Assembly (NCBI GenBank): GCA_020809705.1
Contig: CP085826.1
Coordinates: 3,534,001-3,598,000 of the forward strand
Origin: Calonectria ilicicola
Taxonomy: Eukaryota > Ascomycota > Sordariomycetes > Hypocreales > Nectriaceae
Reading direction: 5' to 3'
DNA length: 64,000 bases
The notes beneath the pieces are model-generated. The model was not told the origin of the DNA. It saw only the letters and a program-made list of their open reading frames with translations, and did no database searches. The position numbers and the translations under genes are program-made. Positions 44,991-56,100 of this stretch are shown piece by piece. Within the stretch, counting starts at the first letter, position 1. Every line of letters begins with the position of its first letter.

Positions 44991-46183
44991 TCAAGGTGAC
45001 GTTGTCTTGGACCACGATGAGCGAATCGGGAATAGCATGGAAACAAAATATGGTCATGATGATGGGTAGGACGTTTTACGGCTGTTATTTTTCTTGTCAG
45101 GGATCGGCGTTGGGACTGTGATACCACAATTGCACGCATCTCGTAGATTGCGCACCGGCTTGATAACACTTTAGGATAGGATACCAATGATCGATAATGA
45201 GTCAAGTCGTCTCAATATATATATGTACAGTGTCAGTTCTGGTATTTCACATGCATTTTTACTTGAAATTCATGTCCAGTTTTGCGTAATCACATGAGAC
45301 AAGAAGTCAAGACGCCGATAAAAAGGGGGAGAAACACATGGAAGGGAGGGAGTGTGCTTTGATTTCGCCATCAGGTTGGTATGTGGCATAAATATTAACG
45401 TTGCATCGGCAGAAACCTCTGTGTGTCGGCCGCATGGCGCTCGCAGCATCAGAAAAAGAAAGGGCAAATGATAAGGGATGGTGCACGGCAGTCTTGCCGT
45501 TTATGGCAAGAAGGGTGCCTCATAGCCAATGGCCTCACATCACAACTCAGAAAAGATATTTTTGACAGTTTTCCTGGGATTTCTGCATTGGCCTTGCATC
45601 CACGTGACGTATAGCAGTGCGCCACAACTGCCGCTATGGGATAAACTTTTTCATGTGCTGAAATTCAGAATTTGATTGGGACTATATTAGCGATGGTCAT
45701 AATGTTCATAGCACACTAGAAGCTAAATCAGCTAATTAGCTGATAAAGCATTTTGATGCCTAAGAACTAAGGCAGGAATAGCAAATAAACGCATCTTATT
45801 GGTCTGATGATGGGCACTTAGCACGCTAGCTTAGCGCGCTAAACGGTTTATGGGCATCTTAGCTCCGCTTTTTACCTCTAACAACTTGCTTTTCGCACCA
45901 GACGCGTGCATGCAGAACACGGGAAGCAGGCGCATTCATTAACTCTTGACTCGCCTTTTGGTCGCCCAACAACTTCCTTCCAAGCCACTTTCTTGATCGT
46001 GAAGCCGTCTTTCCCCGGTTCTATAGGCACGGTCTATCCTCAGCCAAAGACGGAATCTAACTAAACGGCATAAGCTGTCAGCAACCCTGTCGCGTTCTTG
46101 CCAGAAGCCGCCACTCAGTCATCCTAGAATTTCGACGTCGGGGCAACGGAAGCACGCAACAGTTCCCAGGAGGTTTTCGAGAA
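44991..46183. other. Intergenic: annexin 3' flank and upstream of the zinc-finger-like protein gene
   Basis: 1.2 kb without a gene. 45718-45865 carries a cluster of TTAGC/GCTAA words, including two perfect palindromes, listed separately. Confidence 0.5.
45727..45842. repeat. Cluster of palindromic TTAGC/GCTAA sites
   Basis: 45727-45744 reads ATCAGCTAATTAGCTGAT, a perfect 18-nt palindrome. 45831-45842 reads TTAGCGCGCTAA, a perfect 12-nt palindrome. Between and around them TTAGC or its complement occurs several more times (near 45722, 45818, 45827, 45858). It could be a cluster of dimeric transcription-factor sites in the promoter of the gene at 46184, or simple AT-rich chance. Confidence 0.4.
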
Positions 46184-48698
46184 ATGGAACCGCATGCGAC
46201 CTCTCTTCCGCCTGGTCCGCCAGGCCGGAATCCTGTGAACCATATTGCACACAGTGCCCCGGCATCTATCTCGCCAGTAGCACATGCGCAGATTCTACCA
46301 AATGGCACATCTTCGTCGTTTTCGGCATCACCTTCTACGTTGAGTGCTCCCCGGTTTCCAACTTTGTCGGCCGGTTTGTCCACAAAGTCGCCCAGTGTCA
46401 CTCCGCCGTTGCCTGCAGCAATCATGCCCCTGGGGCAAAAGGTTTCACCAACTATGCAGCCAAACATTCAGCCCCCAGGTCAAACTGCTGCACAGGCTCA
46501 GCCGCTGCATGGTTTGCATGCCAGTCATACTCATCCTCTTCCATCCCATCCAGCTCCCCAACAACCACAGCCTCCCGTTGTCACACAGCCTCATCACCAG
46601 CACCATTCTCCCAGCCTAGGGCAAACTCCTGGCCCCTCTCAACTTCATCCTCAGCCTCACCCTCCTCTCCCTCCCATGCACCCAGTTCAGGGAGATGTTG
46701 CGCCCACTCACCAGCCTCTGTCATCTCCAACCCAAACTGTTGGCCGTGAGAAATCTGATGAGTACCAAAGACTCTCGGCGATCATCTCAGCGTCCAGTCC
46801 TGACACTGTTCGCCAAGCCGTGAGAGATTATTGGGAGAAGGCGATTTTGGGTTCTCAATATCATATAGCATTTCTTGTAAGTTGCGTCGATCCACCTACA
46901 TCTTATCATTATCATAGTTTCCAAGTCCCCTTCCCGGCTTATTTACTCATATTTTTCTTTTCTTCGTTTCTTTTTTTTCTTTCTTTTGATCCGATTTCAT
47001 AATTGATCACAATATCCTTGAACAAGAATGATAGTCTCAATACTGCTATACCATGTCTATCGTCACACATTTTACATTTTCGTCTTGTGGCAAAACTAAC
47101 ATGCTCTCTAGTTGATTGCAACTATGCAGCAGGCCGATACTGAAACTCTCTGCAGGGCTGTCAAAGATTTTGGGGGCAGAATGATGAAAGTATCAAAGGA
47201 GCATGCGGTGCGACACTTGAAGGCCGAGGACATCGACGAGGTTGCCGATGTGCTTCTTGCTGAGGCCAGTTCCACATTCTTGGACAAAGCTCTTGCACGA
47301 CGCCTCGAAACTATCCCAGCTCGTCAACTCGTAAATGCTCTTGCACGAGCAGAACGTTTGGGATATGATGTCCAAGACATTGTTGAAGAGGAGCAAGGTG
47401 GCGGCGAGCATGTCATTCCATCCTTACACTCGCTTGTTGTCCCATCTTCCATCCCTCATTCAGGTGCTCCATTGCCTGCCCCGGCCCCCATACCATCCCA
47501 TGCATCAGCCATCCAGCAGCAGCCGCACCATGTTGCATCTCATCCGGGTACCCCAGTGCAACCAAGACCGCAATATGCGTCCAGCCCAATTCCCGTTGAA
47601 ACAGGGCCACCGGTACCAGCAGGAGTAGTATACTGTCATTGTGGCTGGCCCTGCAGCTCAAAGAAGGCGCTTGATTACGTGAGTGGCGCATCTCTAGTGG
47701 CGATTCCAAATGCTAACAAGGTACAGCATCAAAAGAAACGCGCATGCAACAAGGCGCTTGAATCGGATCAATTAGGAAAAGAACTCTGCGCTCACTGCGG
47801 ATGCCGATTCACAAGCCCCGGTGGCCTGTATTACCACGGAAAGGTCAACGTATGCGGAGCATACACGTCAGAACAAACCAAGAGAATCACGGCACTCGTG
47901 GGAGCCTTTCGTCAAGGGACGGCTCCATTTGCGAGCCAGCCGGTAACATACCAAACCCCTTCGCAGACCCCCATGAATGCGGTTCATTACGAAAAGCCAG
48001 CGACCCAGGCAACTCCAGTCTCTGCTATGAGAACAGGCAAAACTGCAGCGGATAGCGAGGCGTATGCCAATCTCACACCACAGCAAAGACAGGAGTTTGA
48101 ATTGGAGATGAGGAGTGCTGAAGATTTCTATGGTAATTTAATGAGACAAGCCATGGAACTATCAGAGCCCGAGAAGAGCAAGCAATTGTCAGCATTGAAA
48201 AATCGATACAACACAAAGCAGAGCGTGACACGCAAGAAATACGGAATCCGTCTACGCGAGAGACGTAGCAGAGCCGAAATTGACGCTGAGCGAACTCGGC
48301 TTTTTGGAACACCAGATGGACCCTCGCTTTCAGGGCGTGATGGCGCATCCCCCGCACAAAAGAGGGCACGGGTTGACGAGAATGGGGACTCGGTGTCCAC
48401 AGGGCGGCAGGATGATAGCCAGGCCAATACACCTCGAAAGCGAGTCCCACTAGGTGAAATGGGTGGGCTTTCTGGCTCATCAGCTACGGCAGAGCTACAC
48501 GACCCAACAACCTTGTTGATGCATTCACAAACGCAGCAAAGATCACAGCCCCAAAACCACATCAATTCAACTCTAGGGAGGACCCTAAGCGGGACCCAGG
48601 CAGAGCCCATGGCTATTGATGATGATTCAGCAAGTTCGGAGAGTGATGACGATGATAATGATGATATTCCAGCATCACTATCCACAACTCGGGCTTAA
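46184..48698 (+). CDS. Putative nuclear protein with two zinc-finger-like modules, 743 aa
   Basis: Exons 46184-46876, 47112-47678 and 47727-48698 give 743 aa. The first 200 residues are Pro/His/Gln-rich and disordered. A helical region follows (about 190-310, SDEYQRLSAIISA, LGSQYHIAFLLIATMQQADTE, EDIDEVADVLLAEA). Two short modules share C-x12-H-x5-C spacing (CGWPCSS to HQKKRAC; CGCRFTS to HGKVNVC), the first only after excising the 48-nt in-frame intron. The C-terminal third has a basic helix (KKYGIRLRERRSRAEID), a basic PKR/RKR patch and an acidic Ser/Asp tail (SSESDDDDNDD), typical of chromatin or RNA-associated proteins. I cannot name it. Donor, GCTAAC branch and TACAG acceptor of intron 2 are all good. 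Confidence 0.82.
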
Positions 48699-49467
48699 GA
48701 GATGTAGAGCCAGAATGGTGCATGGATGAATCCAGGGATTTTTTTCTTAACTCACTTTGGAATCTCTTTTTTTTCTGTAAAATACCCGAGTGGTTTCTCA
48801 TATGACAATGGGACAAGGGGGGCGGTTCTTGGGATGGCATGGGGAATACATGGGCTGGAGTTACGGAATGATTTGCTCAAATGGTTAGAGGTATCGAGGT
48901 TCGGTTCGATGAAGAGCAATCTTCGTCGTCGCAGGCAGGAGTGAGTGACACTCTTAGATGAGAGCGGGTCACAGATGATGTGACAGATAAGCGTGAAGAG
49001 TCTAGACTCGAAAATGTGGGCTAGGCAAATACAGCACTACATTGATCAAACTAAACGCCGATCATCCGTAAACGGGGTAAAAATTGGGACCAAGTCGGAC
49101 GTGAATCAGATGTCGAACGGATTAGCCGATGAGAATAGTGCACGACGTGGACCAGGAGACGAGACGGGCGCTTCGCTGCCGCAGAGTGGTGCCAAAGGTG
49201 TGACGTGACAGCATGAGCAGTGCCGTGACAGATGGGGAAGAGAGCACAGGACAGGGCACAGGACAGAGCATGGCTCGACGAAGCAAGCCAGGTCATGAGA
49301 CGTGGATGGGCCAACGGTTGACGATGAGCTGGGGAATGTTACCGATGTGAATCTACAGGTGCACCTGATTCATTTTACATGAGGCCGGATATGTCGGACG
49401 GAGTGGGCAAGTAAGGCGAGGAGATGGCGATAAGAAACGAGGTGAGGCGAAGCGAGTGAGTGAATGG

Positions 49468-49499
<32 letters not shown>

Positions 49500-51693
49500 C
49501 TTGCAGTGCAGGGCGCCTGTCAGGTGAGGAGACCAGGCCCAAGGCCAAGGGAAGCTGCAGCAGCTGCTGCAGTTGCAAGGGGATGAAAACGGGCTGCTCG
49601 CCAAGGTAGCACTAGAGAGAGCAATTAATTTATTGCAGTGTTTCACCACGGCGCATGCGGGAGCGGGCGAGAGGTGGACGGGAGAGGCCAGCGGAGGCCA
49701 GCGGAGACCACCAGACACATGGTGAAAGCAGGTACGGGCTGCGGGCTCGATGGCTAGTGCAAGAGTGGCTAGATCTCGGTTCCCTTGGTTCTTTCCAGCT
49801 TGGCGTCTCACCGTTGGGGGCAAGGCAGGGTCAGGCAGTCTTAAGCAGGCTTAAGCAGGCTCAAACAGGGTCCAGAAGCTTCCCGAATTAGGAAGGGCAG
49901 CCAGTAAGCTTCTTCCGTGGTGCTGTGCGCTAGTTTTCAACGGGCTCCCCGACCAACTGAGAGCCAAGGACAGTTGCGACGCCGGCTGCTGTGCCAGTCT
50001 TATGCGCGTATGAGGAGCAGGAGCAGGAGGAGGCGCATACATACACACATGTACACATGTACATATGTACGTGTATACATTAGCAGCACCACATGTGCAT
50101 GCCCGAATGTGCAAAAGGAAGGGAGGGAGCCTCCTGCAGCGGCCCGCAGTTCAACGTTGGGCTGAGATGGTGGTGTCCGCCGACACGCGACAGGTGCGAT
50201 CTCGGTTTCAAGCAGCCCTGAGAAACACGCACTGCATGGGTTCTGCCACGTTTTTTTTTTCTTTATTCTTCCGTTATTACTGCTATTATTATTATTACTG
50301 GTATTTTAAAATATCTTCTCCAATTTTATTTTATTTTTTTCCGGGGCGTCAGTCTTTTTTAGAGTTGCTTCATCTTGTTTGAGAAGAACGCCGCCTCTGA
50401 TGCCACCTCGGTTCGACAGCCTTCTCGGGAAACAAAGTTCGCTTTTTTGAGTAATAATAATTCAGCCCGGTGGACTTGTTCAAAATTTTGCCCATGCAGT
50501 TACTGCAATGACTTTCACAATTGCCCCTCCGCCCCTCTCTCCCCTTTCATCCGCGTGGTGGCGCGAAAGGCCCTCGTCCTCCTCCTGCTCCCAGCTCCGG
50601 AGGGCCGCAGCTGCCGCGGACCAAACAATGTTTCTACAGCTTCAGATGCCGCCGCCGAAACCCTTGTCTGGCAGCGAATTCGCGCCGGCTATGAGTCGCG
50701 ACTGGTCGACTTGGGCGCCGCCGCGGGTCCGTCGCAGTCCCGCTCTCACCGTCTCGTGTGACTGCCCCTACGGGGGTGGTTTGGCGCGACAAATTTCAGA
50801 GGGCGTTTGGGGACGTTTTAGATGCAGCTGTTTGAAACACGTTGACCGCCAGCCCCCAGCTCCTCCTGGGGAGCAGGCCTGTCGCCTCGCTTCACTGTCT
50901 CTGGGCGGAACTGCAGGGCCTGCTGGCCTATGACATGCCCAGTCAAGCTTGAGTTGAGAGAGACAGACCCAGAAACCAAAGCCTCACTCTCCCAGTCGCC
51001 ACCACGCCGGTGTCCTCGTGCATTGGGCGGGAGAAATAACGCCTTGCGCCTTGGGCAGATTTAACCTCTAGTGCCCTGTAGTGCTCTGTAGTACCTTGCA
51101 GCCCGCCCTCGTGGGTTCCCGCCAGCGCACTTGAAACGCCCAAGCACTTGTTCGTCTGGCTCCGTTGGCGCGTTTGCGGCGTGTTCTGCATCCCGACTGG
51201 GTGCATCCAGCTTGACACACTCTTGCGCCGCCCGCCGGCTTGAACCACAGCAAGCGTCACAGTGCCCTGCACGCCTACAAGCCTGCACGGGCGGCGGGTG
51301 CTGCAAGATCCAGGGGACTCCTGGCCCCCGAGCTAGCAGGTCCAGGGGCTGGGGCCGGCCCAGGGGTCGTGTTAGTCGGTTGGCTGGCAACACCTCTAAC
51401 AATGTGACTGTAAGAGAAGTGTGTGGATCACACACTGCTTTTCTCGTCGTTGTTGATAATGACCCCGTGGGCCACTCTCACGGTCTGACTTTTGCGTTTC
51501 GATTTCTCCTTCTCTGGTCGTTAGTCTCTTTTTCCCCATCTGGCCGGGCCAGCTCCAGTGTTTCTTCTACGTCGATCAGCGGTTTTAGTTTTTGTTTGTG
51601 CACTTTCTCACCAGTCTTGTTTATATACCCCCCCAAGTTTTCCAATACCCAGACCACACCAACCACGCCGAAACCAAACAAGATCAACCAGCC
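48699..51693. other. Intergenic: long promoter region of the BTB gene
   Basis: 3 kb between the zinc-finger-like protein gene and the BTB gene. It includes the GGCA microsatellite (49466-49500), a TACA/TGTA-rich stretch at 50038-50080, T-rich runs (50250-50345) and GC-rich segments around 50560-51380. No coding frame shows domain or splice support. The pyrimidine-rich leader just before 51694 suggests the promoter end. Confidence 0.5.
49466..49500. repeat. GGCA microsatellite, about 8.75 units
   Basis: An uninterrupted tetranucleotide run of GGCA over 35 nt. It sits in non-coding sequence with no coding consequence. Confidence 0.95.
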
Positions 51694-52785
51694 ATGGCGC
51701 CCATTATCAGGCCCGAAAGTATCGACCGCCTGATCGAGGCCTCGAAATCGCCCCGTCCCTCAACGAGCTCGTCTCGCCAGCAAGGCCCATGTCCACCACC
51801 GGGCCCTCTCGCAACAGTCCTCATCGGTCCCAAGCAGCGCCGCTTCAAGGTCAACAAGCGCCTGCTTTGCGCCTCATCGTCCTTCTTCAGCGATCGCCTC
51901 AACGACCCTACCCAGGACCGTCCTATTTCTCTCTGGCTCCCCCGCGAGTCGGCCTCCATGTTTGCCCTCTTTGTCGAATGGGTTCACCGAGGCTCTCGCT
52001 TCCGTTGGTACATTGACGATGCCGTCGCCAATGCCCGTGAGACGGGCGATCAGGAGCTTCGCGACTTCCACTGGGCCATGATCCGCCTTCATCTCTTTGC
52101 CTCACATCTTTCTCTCTACCGTCTTCAAGACCTCATCATGGACGCCGTTCAGGATCTCTACCTGCGGTGTGACTGGGACGTGCCTCCCAGCCTCATCACT
52201 TACCTCTACACTCAATGCGAAGATCTCGCCGCCGTCCGCCTTCGCCGCTGGTCCGTCGCCATGGTTGCCTTTTCATTCGAGGGCGGCCCTCATCTCGACT
52301 TCGACTCCCAGGACGCAACCGAATCAGAACCAGCTCGCTTCAGTGACCTCTTTGAACAACTCCCCGCCTTTGCTGCCGACTACGAGCTTCACATGCGCAA
52401 GATGCGCGACTCGACCCTCGACATTCGCTTCAAGAACCCTCAGCTCCGAATTCCCGCCAACCGCCTGCGCAATGACGAGCGCGCCTTTGGATTCCGCCAG
52501 TGCTCCTTCCACTCACATCGCTCCACTGTTGGTGAGCGCCGCTGCCCTCATGACACGCCCACAGCAGAGAGGACGCACACTCCTCAGCCTTCAGTAGCTG
52601 TCAGCGCTCGCGGCTCAGTAGTGGCGGGCCTGACAACGGCAACGAGGAGAAATAATAAGGACTTTGTTCCCAAGCCCCTGTTCTCGGGGCGGGCGAGTGA
52701 AAAGAAATCCAATGACGACGATGATGATCCCATCTCCAAAGCTATCAAGCATGTGAGATCGATCTCGAGCACGTTCAAGGTCTAA
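51694..52785 (+). CDS. BTB/POZ domain protein
   Basis: A single exon of 363 aa from the ATG at 51694 (GCCATGG). The frame opens 34 codons earlier, but only with TTG. A fungal-type BTB/POZ fold covers about 36-140: TVLIGPKQRRFKVNKRLLCASSSFFSDRL, then LPRESASMFALFVEWVHRG and the closing LHLFASHLSLYRLQDLIMDAVQDLY. A helical segment with SLITYLYTQCEDLAAVRLRRWSVAMVA follows. The C-terminus is disordered and ends in an acidic DDDDDP patch plus a short basic helix (SKAIKHVRSISSTFKV). BTB proteins of this type usually mediate dimerisation or Cul3 recruitment. No zinc finger or kelch repeat is attached, so its partner is unknown. Confidence 0.85.
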   Translation: MAPIIRPESIDRLIEASKSPRPSTSSSRQQGPCPPPGPLATVLIGPKQRRFKVNKRLLCASSSFFSDRLNDPTQDRPISLWLPRESASMFALFVEWVHRGSRFRWYIDDAVANARETGDQELRDFHWAMIRLHLFASHLSLYRLQDLIMDAVQDLYLRCDWDVPPSLITYLYTQCEDLAAVRLRRWSVAMVAFSFEGGPHLDFDSQDATESEPARFSDLFEQLPAFAADYELHMRKMRDSTLDIRFKNPQLRIPANRLRNDERAFGFRQCSFHSHRSTVGERRCPHDTPTAERTHTPQPSVAVSARGSVVAGLTTATRRNNKDFVPKPLFSGRASEKKSNDDDDDPISKAIKHVRSISSTFKV

Positions 52786-54198
52786 GAGAGGAGAGGAAAG
52801 GATGAGAAGCATGTAATGGAGATGAAAAACAAAGAGATACCCACAACACCCCCCCTTTCACGCAAGTGATTTTCAACAACCAACGACACTGGTTTGATCC
52901 TCGAGCTTGGTCCTCAGGACAAGCCTTTTCTACTGATATACCCCGGTCATTTTTTATTCTCTCTCCCTCACTCTTTATCTTTCAGCCTCCGCGAGGCTCA
53001 ATTCACGTCTTTTTTAGAAAACCAACTCACGTCTTTCGGGCAAATCTGCTGGGCCCATAACCAAGAGCTGGATAATCTATTATGTATCTAAAAATTAATT
53101 CATGATGAGATATGACTTAAAAAGATTTTTTAACAAGAGCTTGTATTTCCCCTATCCTGTGAATTGGTCAATGTGAATGTGTGTGTATTTATATAATGAG
53201 GGAAAACATGAATCCCACCGTGTTATATGATTCGTTCATTCATCTTACATGTTTTCGGCAGAGGTCAACAAGCCAAGCGCAAAAGAAAGTCTTACTGCGG
53301 CAAGAGATCGACCAATAGGAGGAGGATCAGTCAACGTCACATATCAATCAGAGGAACTAGCAAAGTTTTGTGTGTCATATGTCATTTTTGTCGTCCTATG
53401 AACACCTAATAAATATGCTCCAGTAACCATAAAATGATTATCCTCCTGGTCCAGGTGATGTGGGGGTTACAGATATATATTATACTAGCATGTCCCCCGA
53501 CCAAAATCCTGTCCTCCAGCCAAATAAAACAAGTTCCATGAGAACCCCTTCAATGACTGTGCCTCTGCTTTCAGAGGCAGCCGTGGCTTTTCGAGGCAAG
53601 GTATCAAGTTGATAAAAAAAATTCCGATAAAAAGAACAAAAAACACGACACTAGGGGCGCTGATGGCCTGCTTAACTGGCTGGTCATTTCCATCGTATCA
53701 TAGCTTCATGAGTTAAGAGAAGAAAAAAGAAAATGAGATCATCTGGAATCCAGAAGATTTGAAATAAAACAAAATCCCTCCCAGATCCTTTCCAAATAGA
53801 GCATATAAGTGAAACAAGGTTGAGAGAAGTCGTTGAATCCGACGAGTCACCAAAATGTCACTCGAGTCAGTGGTAGGTAGAGGAGGTTGAGATGAGAAGA
53901 AAATCCGAAATGAGGAGAGAGAAAAAAGAGAAGAATAGAAAAATGAAAGAAGACGTAGTAATGGGATGTCGTCAAGCGGTTCGTTGCCGTCTAAGGTATG
54001 CATCATGGTATGGTATGGTTATGGTATGCGCCTTTCGTGACTGAAAAAGATGATGACCCCGAGTTCAATGTCGCGTCCGAATACTCGTAAATCTCGTAGG
54101 ACAACATGGAACGTGAGCAAATGTACAAAAGAAAAGCACAGTAGAAAAAAAAAAGAGATGATGAAAATCAAGTGCATGCATGCGTGGGTATGATGGCA
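52786..54198. other. Convergent intergenic region
   Basis: 1.4 kb between the BTB stop and the stop of the 633-aa gene. It is AT-rich with A-runs (53700-54160) and short TATGG-type repeats near 54005-54025. No gene is recognised. Confidence 0.45.
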
Positions 54199-56100
54199 TT
54201 AAAGTGGCGACTCAGACCGTCCGCGAGGTCGGCCCAGGCGGCGGAAGTCTTTTAGTCGTTCATCAATGTAGGTCAGCCGAGCAGTGAGGGAGGCACGCGT
54301 CACAGGACCGGCCTCACCAGACTGCTGGAATGTGTTGTAGGGCCGGCGAATGGCTCCAATATCGATGCTCGACGAGTGGACGTGGCGGCTAGGCAACGAG
54401 CGACTCGAGTTACCAAGAGAAAAAGGTGATCCTAGGCGCGCAGGCGCCTCCGCTGGAGGGGCCAATGTCGCGGATTGAGCGATGGGTTCAGGGCGTGAAG
54501 CTTCAAAGAGCTCCTGGAGGTTTGTGCGGGGCACAAATAAGCTCTCACGGTCAAGGGACGAGCTAAATTTCGGTAATTGAGGTGCGGTGCTGGGGCCTTC
54601 GCCGGCGCTCACGGAAGCAGTGGAAGGGTCGATCCAGAGGTCCGATCCAAGACTGGGCCGCTTGATTCTTCGCGGCTCCAGGAGCGGTTGCTTTGACCGT
54701 CGCTTCACGGTCGATCGGCTTCGGGCCAGTCTAACGGGAGACTTCAGACCGCGGTGCGGGCCGGTCGTGTGTCTATGTCGGAGGTTGGAATCAATGACAA
54801 AGCTGGAGGGCAACGATGTTGAGGAGCTTGGACCATAGCTTCGCGAGGCAAATGGGGACGCGAGCTCGGTTCGCTCCGATTCAAGGGGTTCATGTCCGGG
54901 AAGGGGAGGGAACGCCTCTGTGTAGGGCTGAGGAGGAGGAAGCTCCTCGGGTTCGGGTTTCGAGCTGGTGAGCTGCGCCAATGGACCCTGTGGGTGCATG
55001 GATTCCGAGGTGCTCACGGCAAGTGACATAACCATGTCCTGGCCGCAGAAGACCGAAGGCGAACGCGCGGGAGCGCAGCGGCGGTTCAAGAAACGCGCAG
55101 CCGTCTTGCTATAGGGAGTAGGGCTTGGAGCCAGAAACTGGTGACTGCGAGCGGCTGATCTGGCATTGGCCTTGCAAAGCTCACGGAGATGAGCTCGGGT
55201 GGCCGCACAGGTATGTGGCCATTGCACAAACGTGCCCGAGAGCTGACCTGTTGGTGTTGTGCTACCGCTACCGGTCCTGCTTCCCTTCCAGCTCCTCTTG
55301 GCCTCTCGCGAGACGCGTAGCGTCACTCCATGAGGAGGAATGCCGCTCTTGGCGAGGCGAAACGGTGTAACTTTGGGATCTTGCAGGTACATGGTGTATG
55401 TGGACCAAAGATGCTGGGTCATTGCATTTGTCCAAGGGGCTCTCCTTTTTCCCCTGGCTGCTGCGCTGGGCTGCGCCTTAATGGTCTTCTCGGTGTCCTC
55501 GAGGAGGGACAGCTCGCCGGCCAGTTCGACGTGGTCCGCGTCTGGGCTCACGCAACGGCCCAATTCCTCGGAGCTGGCTGAGAAGTAGCTCAAGAGCGAG
55601 GTGCTAGTGTGTGTCGAATGCGAGGTGGAGGGACGGCTAGATTCGTAGTCGGGGCTCGATTCCAGACTGCTAAAGGTCGAGTCGATGGACCAGTTAGGGT
55701 AGTGCTTCGAGGGGAGAGAGGGCACAACTCCAGGTTCGGCTCCAGGTGCAGGGGTCTTGGGAGGAGAGAAGATACGGACAGGAACGCCATGAGGAGTCAG
55801 AGGCAAATCATCCATGTCGCCCAGCTGGGAGATGGGATACATATGGTCGGACATCTCTTCGTCAAGCACGCGGGGCTCCTCAATACTAGGGATGGGGATG
55901 TCGGCAGCGGCTACCGACGCGAGGAACTGTTGTGTAGGTGCATTGAGGTTGGACGCATTCCTTCTCTTAACTCGAAATCGCGGTCGCGGTGGTGAAGGTG
56001 GCTGAGCGTCGCCCTCCGCCATAGGTTCGGGAGTCCTGAGCTCGCTGTCGGGGCAGGCGCCTTGCGACCAGGCGAGCGCAAAGGTAGGCAAGGGAGGCAT
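54199..56100 (-). CDS. Unknown protein, 633 aa, with an ordered central module
   Basis: One exon, no stop in frame. Flanks are Pro/Ser-rich and disordered. An ordered stretch of about 75 residues at 215-290 opens with KRRAPWTNAMTQHLWSTYTMYLQDP, includes VTPFRLAKSGIPPHGVTLRVSREAKRSWKGS and then QLSGTFVQWPHTCAATRAHLRELCKA. The Trp spacing and basic character give it a DNA-binding look (Myb/HTH-like), but no recognisable motif is complete. A second short block near the C-terminus (SLTARLTYIDERLKDFRRLGRPRGRS) is also compact. No signal peptide, probably nuclear. I cannot name the family. Confidence 0.8.
   Translation of the reverse strand: MPPLPTFALAWSQGACPDSELRTPEPMAEGDAQPPSPPRPRFRVKRRNASNLNAPTQQFLASVAAADIPIPSIEEPRVLDEEMSDHMYPISQLGDMDDLPLTPHGVPVRIFSPPKTPAPGAEPGVVPSLPSKHYPNWSIDSTFSSLESSPDYESSRPSTSHSTHTSTSLLSYFSASSEELGRCVSPDADHVELAGELSLLEDTEKTIKAQPSAAARGKRRAPWTNAMTQHLWSTYTMYLQDPKVTPFRLAKSGIPPHGVTLRVSREAKRSWKGSRTGSGSTTPTGQLSGTFVQWPHTCAATRAHLRELCKANARSAARSHQFLAPSPTPYSKTAARFLNRRCAPARSPSVFCGQDMVMSLAVSTSESMHPQGPLAQLTSSKPEPEELPPPQPYTEAFPPLPGHEPLESERTELASPFASRSYGPSSSTSLPSSFVIDSNLRHRHTTGPHRGLKSPVRLARSRSTVKRRSKQPLLEPRRIKRPSLGSDLWIDPSTASVSAGEGPSTAPQLPKFSSSLDRESLFVPRTNLQELFEASRPEPIAQSATLAPPAEAPARLGSPFSLGNSSRSLPSRHVHSSSIDIGAIRRPYNTFQQSGEAGPVTRASLTARLTYIDERLKDFRRLGRPRGRSESPL

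Noticed and set aside
49466..49500. Tandem repeat considered as a CRISPR-like array
   Set aside because: It is a plain tetranucleotide run with no spacers, in a eukaryotic genome.
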